Shown piece by piece: positions 35,201-46,469 of a stretch of 64,000 bases of DNA. Position 1 is the first letter of the stretch. The number at the start of each line of letters is the position of its first letter. Below the pieces are notes generated by a model. It was not told the DNA's origin. It saw only the letters and a program-made list of their open reading frames with translations, and ran no database searches. Source of the DNA: Cydia pomonella (lineage: Eukaryota; Arthropoda; Insecta; Lepidoptera; Tortricidae); the NCBI RefSeq assembly GCF_033807575.1, contig NC_084716.1, positions 3,968,001-4,032,000 of the forward strand. Reading direction: 5' to 3'. A program made the position numbers and the translations under genes.

Positions 35201-35489
35201 CTTCGTCGTTATCCCAGATGTAGTCGGTTTTACGAAGCTCGTCTTGAACCGACACGATTTGCTTTTGGAAATCGTCATTCTGCCAGGCTGCTGCCTCTCT
35301 GTTGAAAAAAAGTACTTAGTTCAGAAGATAAAGAAGGACTACTTAAGGCTTTATGTGTCCATGTTGTAAAAAGGGTATGTGTGTCTTTGAGAACTTTAAC
35401 CTTGCTGATTTTTCATGATCTAACTCGTTCTTCAAGTTGTCGATCTCACTGTCGTTCATTTTTCGATTAACTAAGCGGAAGTTAAAAAA
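29286..35489 (-). CDS. Small coiled-coil protein of unknown function (six exons)
   Basis: Minus-strand exons in order are 35489-35401, 35298-35087, 34823-34771, 32833-32735, 30437-30337 and 29391-29286, ending TAA. All introns are GT/AG and all five junctions keep phase. Starting at the ATG at 35459 (MNDSEIDNLKNELDHEK) gives 209 residues. Ten open codons precede that ATG back to an AG, so a further 5' exon is possible. The protein is highly charged with heptad-like stretches (RHKHLLDAIDQLKVELPIW, VKRFERIKTDLISTLRSKEW) and a short basic, Gly/Pro-containing tail (LDKRGPFKKILGSGLG). I do not recognise the family; an axonemal, centrosomal or spindle role would be a guess. It lies head-to-head with ZW10, 584 bp apart, which suggests a shared promoter region. 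Confidence 0.75.
29480..29710 (+). mobile_element. Non-autonomous Helitron 3' end (Lep1/MINE type)
   Basis: It contains CCTGAACGGATTTTCATGCG, then AATAGAGTGATTCTTGAGG, and ends with the hairpin CCCGGGCGAAGCCGGGGCGG followed by CGCTAG and a T. A GC hairpin followed by CTAG and a T on the 3' side is the usual Helitron terminus. This exact core is widespread in Lepidoptera. The 5' end was not located. Confidence 0.85.
29721..30020. repeat. Inverted-repeat element (AAGGCCAATCCAGACGG)
   Basis: AAAGGCCAATCCAGACGGGA on the left pairs with TCCTGTATGGACTGGCCTTA on the right. Inside, CTGATCAAATCAGG and GATCAAATCGATCGATTTGATC are short palindromes. It lies 10 bp from the Helitron terminus. Confidence 0.75.
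30601..30712. repeat. Hairpin MITE, family A copy 6
   Basis: AAAATCGAAGTTCGTCAATT and TGCGAATTTCGGTTTT are inverted arms around TCTGTCACTCTAATTACGTC and GAGAGTAAAAGAGAAAGATT. Confidence 0.8.
30778..32711. mobile_element. hAT-like DNA transposon, non-autonomous or decayed
   Basis: The 5' terminus CAGTGCCGGATTAA is repeated inverted at the 3' terminus (TTAATCCGGCACTG). Subterminal blocks CTTGCTTAGGGCACC and TGCTTAGGGCATC also match. The 8-bp sequence ATCATAAG flanks both sides (30770-30777 and 32712-32719), as expected for the hAT superfamily. No transposase frame is visible. A second hairpin element is nested inside at about 31722-32158. Confidence 0.9.
31722..32158. repeat. Inverted repeat nested in the hAT-like element
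   Basis: TAATCCGAGTTTGCTCCATC with CCAAGAGGTGTGC on the left pairs with CACACCTCCTGGGATGGAGC and AAACTCGGATTA on the right. The arms are almost identical over about 40 bases. Confidence 0.8.
34440..34745. repeat. Composite repeat carrying family A hairpin copy 7
   Basis: The hairpin (34584-34708: CTATAACCACGAAAATCGAA to TTTTCGCGGTAGG) is flanked by TTGCTCGGAGCAATGC and GAGCCGAACGGAGCCGAG. The same flanking blocks recur, inverted, around the copy at 41715-41832. The hairpin is therefore part of, or nested in, a larger repeat. Confidence 0.7.
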
Positions 35490-36072
35490 CTGCAAAATAA
35501 ATTGAATGATAGGGCAAAGGTGGACTAGTACTATTGATTTAACAATCTTTATGCAACGTGTTTCAAGGTTCAATAATTTAGTAGAATATAGATGTACCAC
35601 GAGTAAATTTGTTATTGTCGAAAAATTGAAAGAAGTACCGTTTTGGCAAACTAACGTTAAATTGAGTTGTTAAAATTTAATCAGTGTTTAAAAAGAATTT
35701 TCTTCGACATAGCAAATACAAAACGCAAGTTCAGTGCGTTCGGAATATAGTATCAAGTATTTAATGATATTGTATCATCGCGAAGGGTCAAAAAGTGATT
35801 TCAATTTTTAATTTTTATACTCATTTCGCATATACTTTTAGAGTAACATGAGTATTCTATTATTATCAGCATTATTGGGATATGGAGTAATAAACATAAA
35901 TTTATATAATTAAGTTGTTATTTTTAATCATGTATTATGAACGAACTGTCACTTTTACGTCACAAATGTCAAAGCACATTCGAATTTCAAAAATCAAAAC
36001 ACTTAACCGAAGTTGTCCGATCAGCTGTCCGATACAAAAGAACTACTGTGTTTCGAGATTAACTCAAACAAA
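35490..36072. promoter_or_regulatory. Divergent gene interval (coiled-coil gene / ZW10)
   Basis: This 583-bp AT-rich interval separates the first identified exon of the minus-strand gene from the ZW10 start codon. It is free of recognisable repeats, unlike nearly everything around it. No TATA box is clear in either direction. It must contain the ZW10 5' UTR and probably the start of the opposing transcript. Confidence 0.5.
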
Positions 36073-39000
36073 ATGAGTTTAGTAAGTGCTGTGCTACAAG
36101 AAGTTGATTCTACTAAAATGAAGGATTTTCAGAAATATAGCGACGAATTAACACCGAGGCTCAAAGACCTCATCGAACGTGTGGAAATATTATCATGGAC
36201 ATTGCAGCAACATTTCATCGATTCTTACCTCAACTACACCACAACGAAAAGCCTGGAGCAATTGAATTATAAGAATAGAAAAGGAAACATCGTCAATGAC
36301 TACGCCACTATCACCGAAGAGTTAAAATCTTTGCGTGAAAAGTACAATATTACTGACGAAGAGTTTAATGAACGTTGTGAAAAATTGGACAAATCCATGG
36401 ATGTTTTAAATGAATTTTGTATTGCAGCTGAAGGTAAGCTCGTGTTGCAGGTAGCAAACCATGAATTCAGGAGGTACAATTACTGTGAAGCTATGTTAGC
36501 CATTAAAAAGCTTCAAGATCAGATCCAGCTGTTAAATTTTAAGGGTGATGCGGCTAAAGCTCTGTTAAACTTGATAGCGCAAGCTGAAAATCAATTGTCA
36601 TTGTATACTGCTCAATTGAGTGTGGAATGGGAAGATCTATTCTCATGGTCAGAAGTCCGTAGTCTCCATTTCCTTACTTATTCATTGTCTGTGCAACAGA
36701 GTGATCCGATTATGCTCCAAAAAGTCCTCAGGACTTTATATGCTACTAAAAGGTTAAATGCAGAGTTAGGTCAGTTTTCCCATTTCTTCATAGATCAGTT
36801 ATTACACAATGTAATAAGGCATAACTGTGAGATATTTACGGAAGACCATATTGGTGCTGTTATCTTCAATATTAAAATAGATTTGAGTAACAAGTCTATA
36901 CCTAACTATCAGACGATATTCATCAACCTAACAGCTATCTTTGAGTTTCTGCAGTCTACTCTGGGCTCTCAATTGGAAGGCGAGCAAAACTTCATTGAAA
37001 TTTTTGCTAATTCCATCAGACAAAAATTCTTCAATAAAGTAATTGACGATTGCATCAGAAGCAACTTGCCTTCCTGTAACAGCACTTACGAGAACTACAC
37101 CAACCTTGTAGTGGAGTTGGATGCGTTCAACAAATTTTTAATAGAGTCTAGATTTGTAGAAGCCTCAAAATCCCCGCTGAATAAATATATTGATGATACA
37201 GAATGTGTCCTCTACAATAAGAAATGTGACAAACTTCTGAATGATGTCCGAAGCTTGTTAAGCCAAAGCCTTTCATACGGAACTGAGGTGGTTGGAACGG
37301 AGGTAGTAAATGAAAATGAGTCTATATTAGAAGTAACGGAAAAGACTGAGAACACATGGGATTTGAACAAGCCTGTGTTCCTACCCAAATGTGTGATATC
37401 ACAAAACGTGAAGAGGATTTTGAGGATGATTTTGGAGCATTTAGAGGAGAGCATCAAATTGCCAGAGAAATATAGCACTCAGTTGGTGTCATACATCAAG
37501 GATATAACAGTAATGTATCAAAACATAGTGCCTAAGAAGTTTAAGATTAATTTGGAGTGCTGCCCTCTGGATATAGGTGAGTTACAGCCTTTAATTTTTT
37601 TTTTATAGTAAAAATAAAATATATTTTTTATAAACTTACACAATCCTTAAGGATGTAGTAGGGACAAATGGGAATGAATGCATCAGGATCTGGGAATGAA
37701 TCTGGATCAGTTTTTTATGATTTAGGGGTGGGATTAAATGGGAATACTTACACTGTTTTTTAATAATATGTTCTTAATATCAAACTGAACACAGTCTTAG
37801 AAGGTAACTAACTTATGTACTATTTCCACCGGCCAGGCAGTGTCGGAGGACATTTTTACGGCCGCAAGCCGGTCGGATCCTCATAGATGTGGACAGCCAT
37901 ACATAATGTTAATGAAATGCTACTCCAGCGCGGCCCGACTTCAGCCGGTAGCTGGGAATTGTACTTTAAACATCACCATTTTTATATTGATTATTTTTTT
38001 TAATATCAGCTCTATTCTTCAACAACTGCTTCTACCTGGCTCACGGGCTCCTAGGCCCCCCATGGCGCACCAGCCTGCCCGGTCCGCTGGCTGACCACCT
38101 GACCACAACTATGTTGGTGTGCATCCAGGACCTGAGGGTGCTCGGCATGGAGAAGATATCCCTGTATCTGCAGAAACAGAAGAATGTGATTACTCAGAGT
38201 ATTGAGCCCAGTGGTAAGTTAAATAATTCTTGGTTTTATTTAAAGGCAATTATGGAACAATCCACCAAATTAGTTATGAAAATAAACTTGGATAATGTTA
38301 GTAAGCAAGTTTGGTTTGTATAATATAAGCAACACTTTCGTGGAATATTTATGTAATTAGGCGGGTCCCCACAGAGCGAGCATATGCGCGAGGAAATTTT
38401 CCTCACGCACAAAACGGCCAGTGTAGACGTGCCTCGGCCAAGCCGGCGCACGCATTTACCTCGTCCGAGTGCGGCGCTTCGGCCTATGCTAGCGCATATG
38501 CTCGCTCTGTGTGGACTCGCCTAATTGCAATTAGAACACCAGGCAGAGATTTAATCGCAGCCTAAAGGTCAGAATGAAATTAGCCTGGGTCCTTCATTAC
38601 TAAAGTAGGCATATTTATCTATGTTTACTTTTTCGGGCCACTAATAGGGGCACTAGCGTCTATTGACCGTCGGCGTTGCGTCAACGTTGCGTCGAGCAGC
38701 AGGCATAGTGTTGACTAGACGCCGACGCTCAAAAGAAAAAGACGCTAGTGTGGGGTGGCCCTTAGTCATAATTTAAAATGCCAGTAAAAGCGAGTATATG
38801 GTTTTCAGGTCACACAGGATGAATCCCAATGTTTATCATAAAATACAACTCACCGGTAAATCACTGGAAAGAGTGACGCAATTTAAATACTTGGGAAACA
38901 TCCTGTCTGATAATTTGAAAGATGACCTCGATATTGAAAGGGAAAGGAGCATCAAGGAACATCTTGGCCCGTAGATTTGCTCATTGTTCAAAACAATTCA

Positions 39001-40738
39001 AAATTACCCTTTTCAAGGCGTACGTATTTTACACGAGCAGTCTATGGGTCAACTATACTCAAAAGGAAATATAATGACGCCTTCAGGAGGCTGTTGGGAT
39101 TGCCTCGTTACTGCAGCGCTTCAGGGATGTTCGCCGCGACACGAATTGATGACTTCTATGCCATCAGGCGTAAGCGAATAGCGTCTCTGTGTCTCGTTGT
39201 GCCGGGTGCGGGGCAGTCATAACAGCATACTCAAGGTCATAGCTGACAGGGTGGACTGTCCCTTGCTAAAATTTTGGGGTTCAATTAGTTAAATAAGTAA
39301 TATAGTACATAGTTAAGTTACTAACGTAGCCATAAGCCACTCTAAAAATTTTATGGATAAAATTTTATCTGAAATAAGGAATTAATAATAATTGTTTGAT
39401 ATTAAATATTCTAAAGACTTGAATTATAGTTACATTTCCTGCTACCTAAAGGTAGTCTGGAAGAGCTCGCTTTTTAGCGATAAGATCGCCTGTTGTTACC
39501 TGGTTCTATTTTCCTTTAACATTTATTTGTAGTTTTACATGTATGTAAAATTCATAATTAATGGTGCAATAAAGAATATTTACTTACTTACTAATAGTCC
39601 TAAATTTTAGATTTGTTGGCAATGCCGGATTTAGAGGTCCGGAGGCCTCGGGCAATAAAGAAGTGGAGGCCCCCTGGCCCCAAATTCTTTTCCAAATAAA
39701 ATGGTAAATTTTCCGAAGTCTCTATTGTGGGGGCCCCTCTTTTGTGGAGGCCCCGGGGCTGTAGCCCCGGTTGCCCTCCCCTAAATCCGGCCCTGTTTGT
39801 TGGTCTTACACACCAGTTGATATCTCTAATAATTTTTGTCTTATCATCCTTCCAGAACTGTCACCCTGGTCCAAAACCAGCTACGAGCAATTCGACACAG
39901 CAGTAAACAACACTATCATCCTCATGAAGGATCTCAAATGCAGCTGGCATCACATCCTACCCACTCGGATGTACGAGCTGGCCATGTGCACTCTGGTGCA
40001 AGCGTTCTGCCAGTCCGTTTTGCAGAGGATCTTTGCTGACAGCCGGCCGGTTCAGGAGGACTTAGTTTATATGCTGGCGATGAGGCTGCAGGACTCGGTT
40101 GAAGATATCAGTGCACTTTTTGAGGTAACACCATTGGATTTTTAGAGAAAACCTGATTATTATTCTGCCATAACTAGAAAACTATGTTGTCGATTTAAAC
40201 AGTTGATACCTCATTTTAGAGAGGCTAAATTTCTTAAATATGTATGGTTCCCGATTTGGAGTTTTCATACGAGGAACTAGAAATATTGTAAAAAATAAAA
40301 ATGTCGTAATTGTTCCCATCAGTCCCATCCAAGTATGTCAGTACACAGCGATATCGTTGCGCACTCGCGGCGAACTGGTTGCGCATTCGGGGCGAACATG
40401 TTGCGCGCTTGCGGCGAACTCACTGCGCGATCGCCTCGCTTTCAACTCGCTGACAAATCGCCTGAGTACCGGCGCTAAGATTGCCCCGTAAGTTTTATTT
40501 ATTTAAAAAGTTGTTTCGTTTACAGGAGCCGATCGAACTCGACAAGAAAATCAACGTATGGACGAAGTTCACCAAAATGCCTCAACTCCTCAAAGCCCAG
40601 CTACTAGAGACCGCAGACGGATGGAAGAACAATAAAGAGCTGGCCCAGAGTTACTCCTGCGAGGAGGTCAGGCAGATTGTCAAGATGAGGTTCCCCGACA
40701 ACAAATATAGGCTCAACATGTTGAAGGAAATACAATGA
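36073..40738 (+). CDS. Zw10: ZW10 kinetochore / NRZ tethering protein
   Basis: Exons are 36073-37576, 38010-38213, 39856-40124 and 40526-40738 (TGA), giving 729 residues, close to the usual length of about 720-780. I use ATG 36073 (MSLVSAVLQEV) because upstream in-frame codons contain no ATG back to 36013. The N-terminal third is helical and coiled-coil-like. The C-terminal part has the ALFFNNCFYLAHGLL and LSPWSKTSYEQFDTAVNN segments typical of the ZW10 C-terminal domain. ZW10 joins ROD and Zwilch in the RZZ complex that recruits Spindly, Mad1 and dynein to unattached kinetochores. In interphase it joins RINT1 and NAG in the NRZ complex for Golgi-to-ER vesicle tethering. Introns 1 and 2 hold repeats; the coding frame is intact. 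Confidence 0.95.
38355..38526. repeat. Inverted-repeat MITE in ZW10 intron 2
   Basis: AATTAGGCGGGTCCCCACAG with AGCGAGCATATGCGC on the left pairs with GCGCATATGCTCGCTCTGTG and TGGACTCGCCTAATT on the right. The loop is GC-rich. Confidence 0.85.
38636..38764. repeat. Inverted-repeat MITE in ZW10 intron 2
   Basis: GGGCCACTAATAGGGGCACT and AGCGTC on the left pair with GACGCTAGTGTGGGGTGGCC on the right. A related form with ACTAGCGTC and GACGCCAGTGTGG occurs at about 16905-17040. Confidence 0.7.
38806..39300 (+). mobile_element. LINE reverse transcriptase remnant in ZW10 intron 2
   Basis: The reading gives RVTQFKYLGNILSDNLKDD, then RRFAHCSKQFKITLFKAY and NDAFRRLLGLPRYCSASGMF. This is the region after the RT core of endonuclease-type LINEs. 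A stop (CCGTAG) and frame changes show it is dead. It has the same orientation as ZW10. Confidence 0.8.
39450..39590 (+). repeat. Retroelement 3' tail
   Basis: TAGTCTGGAAGAGCTCGCTT, TTTAGCGATAAGATCGCCTG and GTGCAATAAAGAATATTTAC are followed by TTACTTACT. The same block is found inverted at 20235-20420. Confidence 0.7.
39620..39795. mobile_element. hAT-like MITE in ZW10 intron 2
   Basis: The element starts CAATGCCGGATTTAGAGG and ends CCTAAATCCGGCCCTG, an imperfect terminal inverted repeat. TTTGTTGG flanks it on both sides (39612-39619 and 39796-39803), a perfect 8-bp duplication. Its ends resemble the larger hAT-like element at 30778-32711 (GCCGGATTTA against GCCGGATTAA). The interior has GGAGGCC and GGGGCC repeats. 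Confidence 0.9.
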
Positions 40739-40964
40739 TTACTTTCTGATGGCACCAGTTGAAAACTTTGGTTAAACATATTTTCTGTTTCTGAACATAA
40801 AGGGTGGGCCCTGCCCTGTTACACCAGCAAATTATTAAAACATATATTTTACAATTCCTCAAACTTTTGTTTAACAACATTTAAAATTATAAAATTGATA
40901 GTTTTCCTATTTTTCATTCAAATTACTTATAACTTTAGATGCTATTTAAAAAAACCGTCAGCCG

Positions 40965-41186
40965 GTTGTATCGCGGTGGAAAGACCGTCAACTGGTCACA
41001 TGAAAATGTAAAAAATACGCGCCCTGACACAAAGTATGCGTAATGCGCGATCCGTTCCGATCCGTTTATTTGAAACGACTGACGGAATGCTACATGCAAT
41101 GTTTCATGATTTTGTTATTACTATTATTAAAAGGTAATTCATACGACCAGGTGACGTTCTTTGCACCGCGATACAACCGGGTGACG
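40965..41186. repeat. Inverted repeat just downstream of ZW10
   Basis: CGTCAGCCGGTTGTATCGCG with GTGGAAAG on the left pairs with CTTTGCACCGCGATACAACC and GGGTGACG on the right. Confidence 0.7.
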
Positions 41187-41714
41187 ATTTTTTTAATAAC
41201 GGTAGGCGATTACCAAATCTTATTTACGTGTTTCGGTGGCTGCCATTTTTCAACCCACTAACGGAGCGGCAGCTGACGTCCACGAGGGTTCATCATACGT
41301 AGCCACTATACGAGTTATCGCCCGGGAGACGATTGGTCATGGAAATCTGTTCCTGGCTCGCGGTCTATTATTATCTTCAATGTACCCTATCATCATTGTA
41401 ATTGACGTTGCTTATCAGAAACGTATCACTTTCTGAAACGCACTCACTTAATAATATAAATATATAACTATGTATAGAGTCTGTTCGAAAAGAGTCGTAG
41501 AATGTATCGGGCCCCATATATTCCACGACTCTTCTCTTTCCGCGCAGACTAGGTAATATGTTGTCTAATTGTGCTGCAAATATGTAGAGACATCTCCTTT
41601 TGTTAAACTATTAAAGCTATTTACTTTTGACGCGTAGTTTGATTCGCTACTTTTGATGCTGACATCGGGAATCTTAAATAAATCCAACTATACCAGGGGG
41701 GCGAAACTGGGGGC

Positions 41715-41832
41715 CTACCACGTAAACCGCAATGCGCAAATTGCGAGGATCTTTCTCTTTTACTCTTACTAAGACGTAATTAGAGTGACAGAGCAAAATG
41801 CCCGCAATTGGTGAACTTCGATTTTCGCGGTC
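41715..41832. repeat. Hairpin MITE, family A copy 8
   Basis: CTACCACGTAAACCGCAATG on the left pairs with CAATTGGTGAACTTCGATTT and TCGCGG on the right. Flanking GAGCAATTATTAGGGTTGGC is shared, inverted, with the copy at 34584-34708. Confidence 0.75.
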
Positions 41833-42582
41833 CTTTCGGACATTCCCCGCTCCGTTCGGCTCAGCATTGCTCCGAGCAATTATTAGGGTTGGCGCAACTT
41901 GACTTCCCTTTACGTGCACGACCACAGATAAGATAATGACTTTAATTTTGGGAACCCTAAATGATATCTTATGCACCTATCTTTAATCTGTAAGTAATCG
42001 ATGAAAAATAAGCCGTGAGATAGATTTCCCACATAGATTTGACCTGTATCGTAATTGTGAGTATGAACAAAGAATAGAAAGTCGATGAAGTACCTAAGCT
42101 ATATAAAAAATAATCTGTTAAAAAAGCAGTTTCACTATAGGTGGCGGTCTCACCTTAATGAAAATAAGATAAATCAAATTTCTGGAACTATGCCAGCCAG
42201 TCAGTGAACTAGGGGGGAGGCAAGTTGATATTGCTAGAGGCCTATATTGCCCATATATTAAGGTAGTGTATACATATTTTTGGGAAAAAATTCGTATCGA
42301 TATTTTCAGACGTGACTGTACCTGCCTACGCCCATGGAACTATGTAAAGGGTGTAACAAATAAACAAACGTGTTCTGTTTTGGAAAAAATAGATGAATTT
42401 TATTTACGCAATATTTTTTCTATGAGTTTAGGTCGTCTAAGTCGGCCAATTCCCCATAAATGTGCCAAAAGTTATTCGTGTCAAAAAAGTTTTTTCCACC
42501 TAATCAAAACAATACTGAATAAAACGAATCCCCACTATTTTTGTTATACATACTTTATATATGGCCTTAACATAACTGGGGG

Positions 42583-42746
42583 CCTACTGCGAAAATCGAA
42601 ATTCGGAAATTGCGGGGATCTTTCTCTTTTACTATCACTAAAATGTAATTAGATTGACAGAGAAAAATCAGGCATGACAAGAAGTTAGAGTCGGACCAAG
42701 ATAACTTCGTGGCATTTGCGTCAACTTTGGTATTCGCGGTAGGCCC
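42583..42746. repeat. Hairpin MITE, family A copy 9 (long variant)
   Basis: CTACTGCGAAAATCGAAATT on the left and TATTCGCGGTAGG on the right. About 40 extra bases lie between the central block (AATTAGATTGACAGAGAAA) and the right arm. Confidence 0.7.
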
Positions 42747-43189
42747 TCAGGAACCAATGAGAATATGACGCGTATAATGACACCCTCACACTTTGTTAAA
42801 GTCCGTGCGAAGTTACTTTAGACGGACTCTAATGTTTTTCACTTTCCGTTGCAGTTAAGAGTCCCCAGCAAGCTCGGTTCTCCATACAAACGTAGTCACG
42901 CTCTCATTTTAGAACGACTAGCTAGATAGCTCTGAAACTTTGTACTTACAATAGGATAAGGCCTGTAATTTTGTTTACATATGTAGCTTCAGATACCGTA
43001 GTTAAAAAAAATTGGAGTTCGTTTTACTCGCGCACCGAGGGTTCCGTACAAACTTTGAATTGTCTCCTGTAACTATAAAGGCGAAAGATTTGAACAGAAG
43101 TACGTATATTAAGTATTATTGTATACAGCGCCATCTATCGGCAAATTGTCTAACTAATTTTTTTTCACATTTTCCTTCATTAACCATTT

Positions 43190-43668
43190 TTAGGGTTCCG
43201 TAGCCAAATGGCAAAAAACGGAACCCTTATAGATTCGTCATGTCCGTCTGTCTGTCCGATTCTGTCACAGCCACTTTTTTTCCGAAACTATAAGAGCTGT
43301 ACCGTTCAAACTTAGTAAGTGGATGTATTCTATGAACCGCATTAAGATTTTCACACAAAAATAGAAAAAAAAACAATAAATTTTGGGGGTTCCCCATACT
43401 TAGAACTGAAACTCAAAAAATCTTTTTTCATCAAATCCATACGTGTGGGGTATCTATGGATAGGTCTTCAAAAATGATATTAAGGTTCCTAATATAATTT
43501 TTTTCTAAACTGAATAGTTTGCGCGAGAGACACTTCCAAAGTGGTAAAATGTGTGTCCAAAGTGGTAAAATGTTGAACAAGATCTAGTAAGTAGATTTTT
43601 TTAATACGTCTTAAATTGTACGGAACCCTTCATGCGCGAGTCCGACTCGCACCTGGCCGCTTTTTTTT
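43190..43668 (-). repeat. GGTTCCGTA element, single-unit copy
   Basis: It runs TAGGGTTCCGTAGCCAAATG, GTCTGTCCGATTCTGTCACA, GTGTGGGGTATCTATGGATA, GAATAGTTTGCGCGAGAGAC and finally GCGAGTCCGACTCGCACCTG. The order is the reverse complement of 25230-26570 with only one internal unit. Confidence 0.85.
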
Positions 43669-44174
43669 CACTATTAAAAAAAAGTTTTGGAATGTACAAC
43701 TTGAGCTCTTTACTATACTATAAACTGGAGCTATATAAAATAATCACTGGACTAAATATACCTCATGTCATTGTACATACAAAGTTTCATTACAATCCAC
43801 CACGTAGTTTTAAAATGAGAACGAAACTCCGTTTGTATTGAGAAGGTGAAATTCGGCCGAGCCTGCCGGAGACTCTTAAACATGTCTGAATCAATCGCCT
43901 GAATAAATCCGTGCGTGCGATATTTACATGGTTGCGTAACGGAACGGCACGGAAGAACGGAAATAGGAAAAACGTGCAAAAAACATGAGCAATATTTGAT
44001 GTGCACTTTAAATTAGACCGTTTTATAGGTAAATCGCCTAATTGTTGCTGTACATCATTTCAATTCAATTTCAATAGGCAACAATATACAATTAGTAAGA
44101 TACTTATAAAATAAGACAACTAAAACTATACCTAACTAAACAATTTAAAAATCCCTAAAAACTACCTTCTAAGC

Positions 44175-44570
44175 CTAGGCCGCAGCGTTCCCGCGCTATA
44201 TTGCGATAGCAATCCTCTGCGCGAGAAAGCTGCCGGCGCGAGGTTCCCCTGTTGCCTCCCTCAACCGCTTCCCAAGCTCCTTAAGGAGCCCACGCGCTCC
44301 CCTACCCCACGGCCCGAGTGTCTCGACGCCAAATGCTACGAACTCGTGGTTGGCGCCGAGACAGCTGTATTTGTAGGCCTTAAACCGCTCTCAGGCGTCC
44401 GCCGCTGCCCCGGCATTTCTGCTGGTCGCTTGAATGTAGGATGCTGCCAACGTATCGGCGCAGGTAGCATCCCACACCAGTGCGCGGCCCATTCTCCAGG
44501 GGATCAACGACATCCCGTCCGGGCGCTTGCCATAACAATGGTCCATAACGGTTAGTAACATTTAAGATTT
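44175..44570 (-). mobile_element. LINE C-terminal coding remnant
   Basis: On the minus strand one frame reads KRPDGMSLIPWRMGRALVW, DATCADTLAASY and HEFVAFGVETLGPWG, then RGLLKELGKRL and GSFLAQRIAIAI. A single TGA breaks it. I recognise this as a retrotransposon-derived C-terminal domain common in lepidopteran sequence. High GC sets it apart from its surroundings. Confidence 0.75.
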
Positions 44571-45782
44571 AAAACTAAGTGTTAGTAGAACAAATACAAA
44601 AAAGCGAACGGTACAGCAACAAAAACAACAATCGCCTGGTAGCAGTCATGATACACTCAAAATGTCGCACAACAGGTGAGTCGTATCAGCCCGCTACAGT
44701 AGCCAGGATGGGGTTGGAGTTTGCTCACACTCTGCAGAGCAACGAGGCAATCCTCTTTCGTATAATATGTAGTCCAATACTTTTTGTAATATTATATGTT
44801 TAGTTTATATTACATGTTTATTAATTAATTAACAGCGTATTTGAAAGTAGATCGGTACAGGAAATTTCAATGAAGACGCTCAATTAGGAACCCTATACGC
44901 ATTTTTAACTGTAATTAATAATTTCATGTTGAATTATACGAATCAATAGGTTGAGTTTGGGCAGCTAAAAAAAAATACGTGTCTGTTATTTTAGACTACT
45001 CTATAACATATATAAATATAAATCAAATCGGAACCGGACAGTTGGGTACCTTTCCTTGTAAATCACTGACTAATCTACAGGACTAAATTTTTGGTGTTCA
45101 CACACGTAATACTGGCCACTCTAAATTACTAATGTAATGCGAACTACGCTTAAGGGAGGTAGCACACGGCGACTTTTTGCAGAGTTCCAGTAGCTATGTA
45201 GTCGCAAAAAGGATACAGTCACGGTCACGATGCTGCCGCTGGTCATGTACTCGTATACCCTCGCACAGGTAACACGAAACATGCTACTGAATCGCTGCAA
45301 AAAGTCGCCTTTTTCTACCTACCTAAGAACTCAGTTGGGACAGTTGGTGTTATATGAAGGGAAAGTATGTAATTATTTATATATTATGTATCTTAAAATT
45401 GTGCAATAATAATAACTATATTAGGCAAGCATGTGTTTTAATGTTATTTAGTAAATTGTTAACCAAGGGTGGAAAGTGAACCATATCACCCGAGATATTT
45501 TGGCGCTCGGTGAGATGGTTACTTTTACCCGAGTTAAACACTACTTTTCATTTCGACTATGAGGAAACTCAAACACAAAAATGTAGGTTTATTATAGATA
45601 TATTTATTTAGAACAAATTATTAACAGATACATACAGCGATAGGTAAACGACATAACAACAATGAAATTAAATTAGTTTAAGTTTACAAGAGAAATTTGA
45701 ACAATTCGAAAAATACAAATTAATAGGACATTATGAGCGTCGTTTAAGAATCTCTCAACCTCTTTAGCAGTGAAAAGCTTTA

Positions 45783-45906
45783 AGGGCCGGTACAGACGGA
45801 CTGCAACTCGACTGCAACTTGTATGGTAACTGCATGCCGACTGCACTCCAACTGCAACGTCGACGTGCAGTTCCCATACAAGTTGCAGTCCGTCTGTACC
45901 GGCCCT
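45783..45906. repeat. Strong palindromic MITE
   Basis: AGGGCCGGTACAGACGGACT with GCAACT on the left pairs exactly with AGTTGCAGTCCGTCTGTACC and GGCCCT on the right. The interior repeats GACTGCA and TGCAGT blocks, so most of the 124 bp can fold on itself. Confidence 0.9.
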
Positions 45907-46469
45907 AATCTCTTGCTTTTAAAGTTTTCCGATCTTCTTTTTAAAAATGCTAACAAGTTCTTAAAATTCTTCAAATCAACTTGATGCTTGTTATGAATAG
46001 TTGATTTAAGCATGGGACCGTGCGAAGTGCTTGGTGGGGGTAAGTAAAGTGATTCCAGCGCATAAGGTGGTAAAAATTAGAACTAAATGCGGATAGCGTC
46101 TTTAACATTTCATACAAGTTATATGGCTCGAAATCAAACTTTAATTTACGATTACTCCTGAAGTATTCATTTAAATTGTATGGTGTAAGGGACCATTGTA
46201 ATCTGTATGAAATGCTTAATATAACTAACGTATTTAATTTGATAATTATTAATACTGTATCCGTGTAAATAGCTTTGCAAATGCCACATACTTTATGATC
46301 TTTTTCTAGAAGTTAAGAATGGGTATAGTAAGTTATCCTTAAAAGATAGACATTCAACATTGCGGACTTTTTTGTAGACCCTTGAAAGAGAGACAACCCC
46401 ACCATACATTGTGTTATTATAGCTCTAACGGATTAGGCAGGGTTTTCAATTGAAGCTCCTAGCCAGCGT

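Noticed and set aside
36013..36072. Upstream extension of ZW10 from TTG at 36013
   Set aside because: The extra 20 codons begin with a non-ATG codon; the ATG at 36073 gives the usual ZW10 N-terminus.
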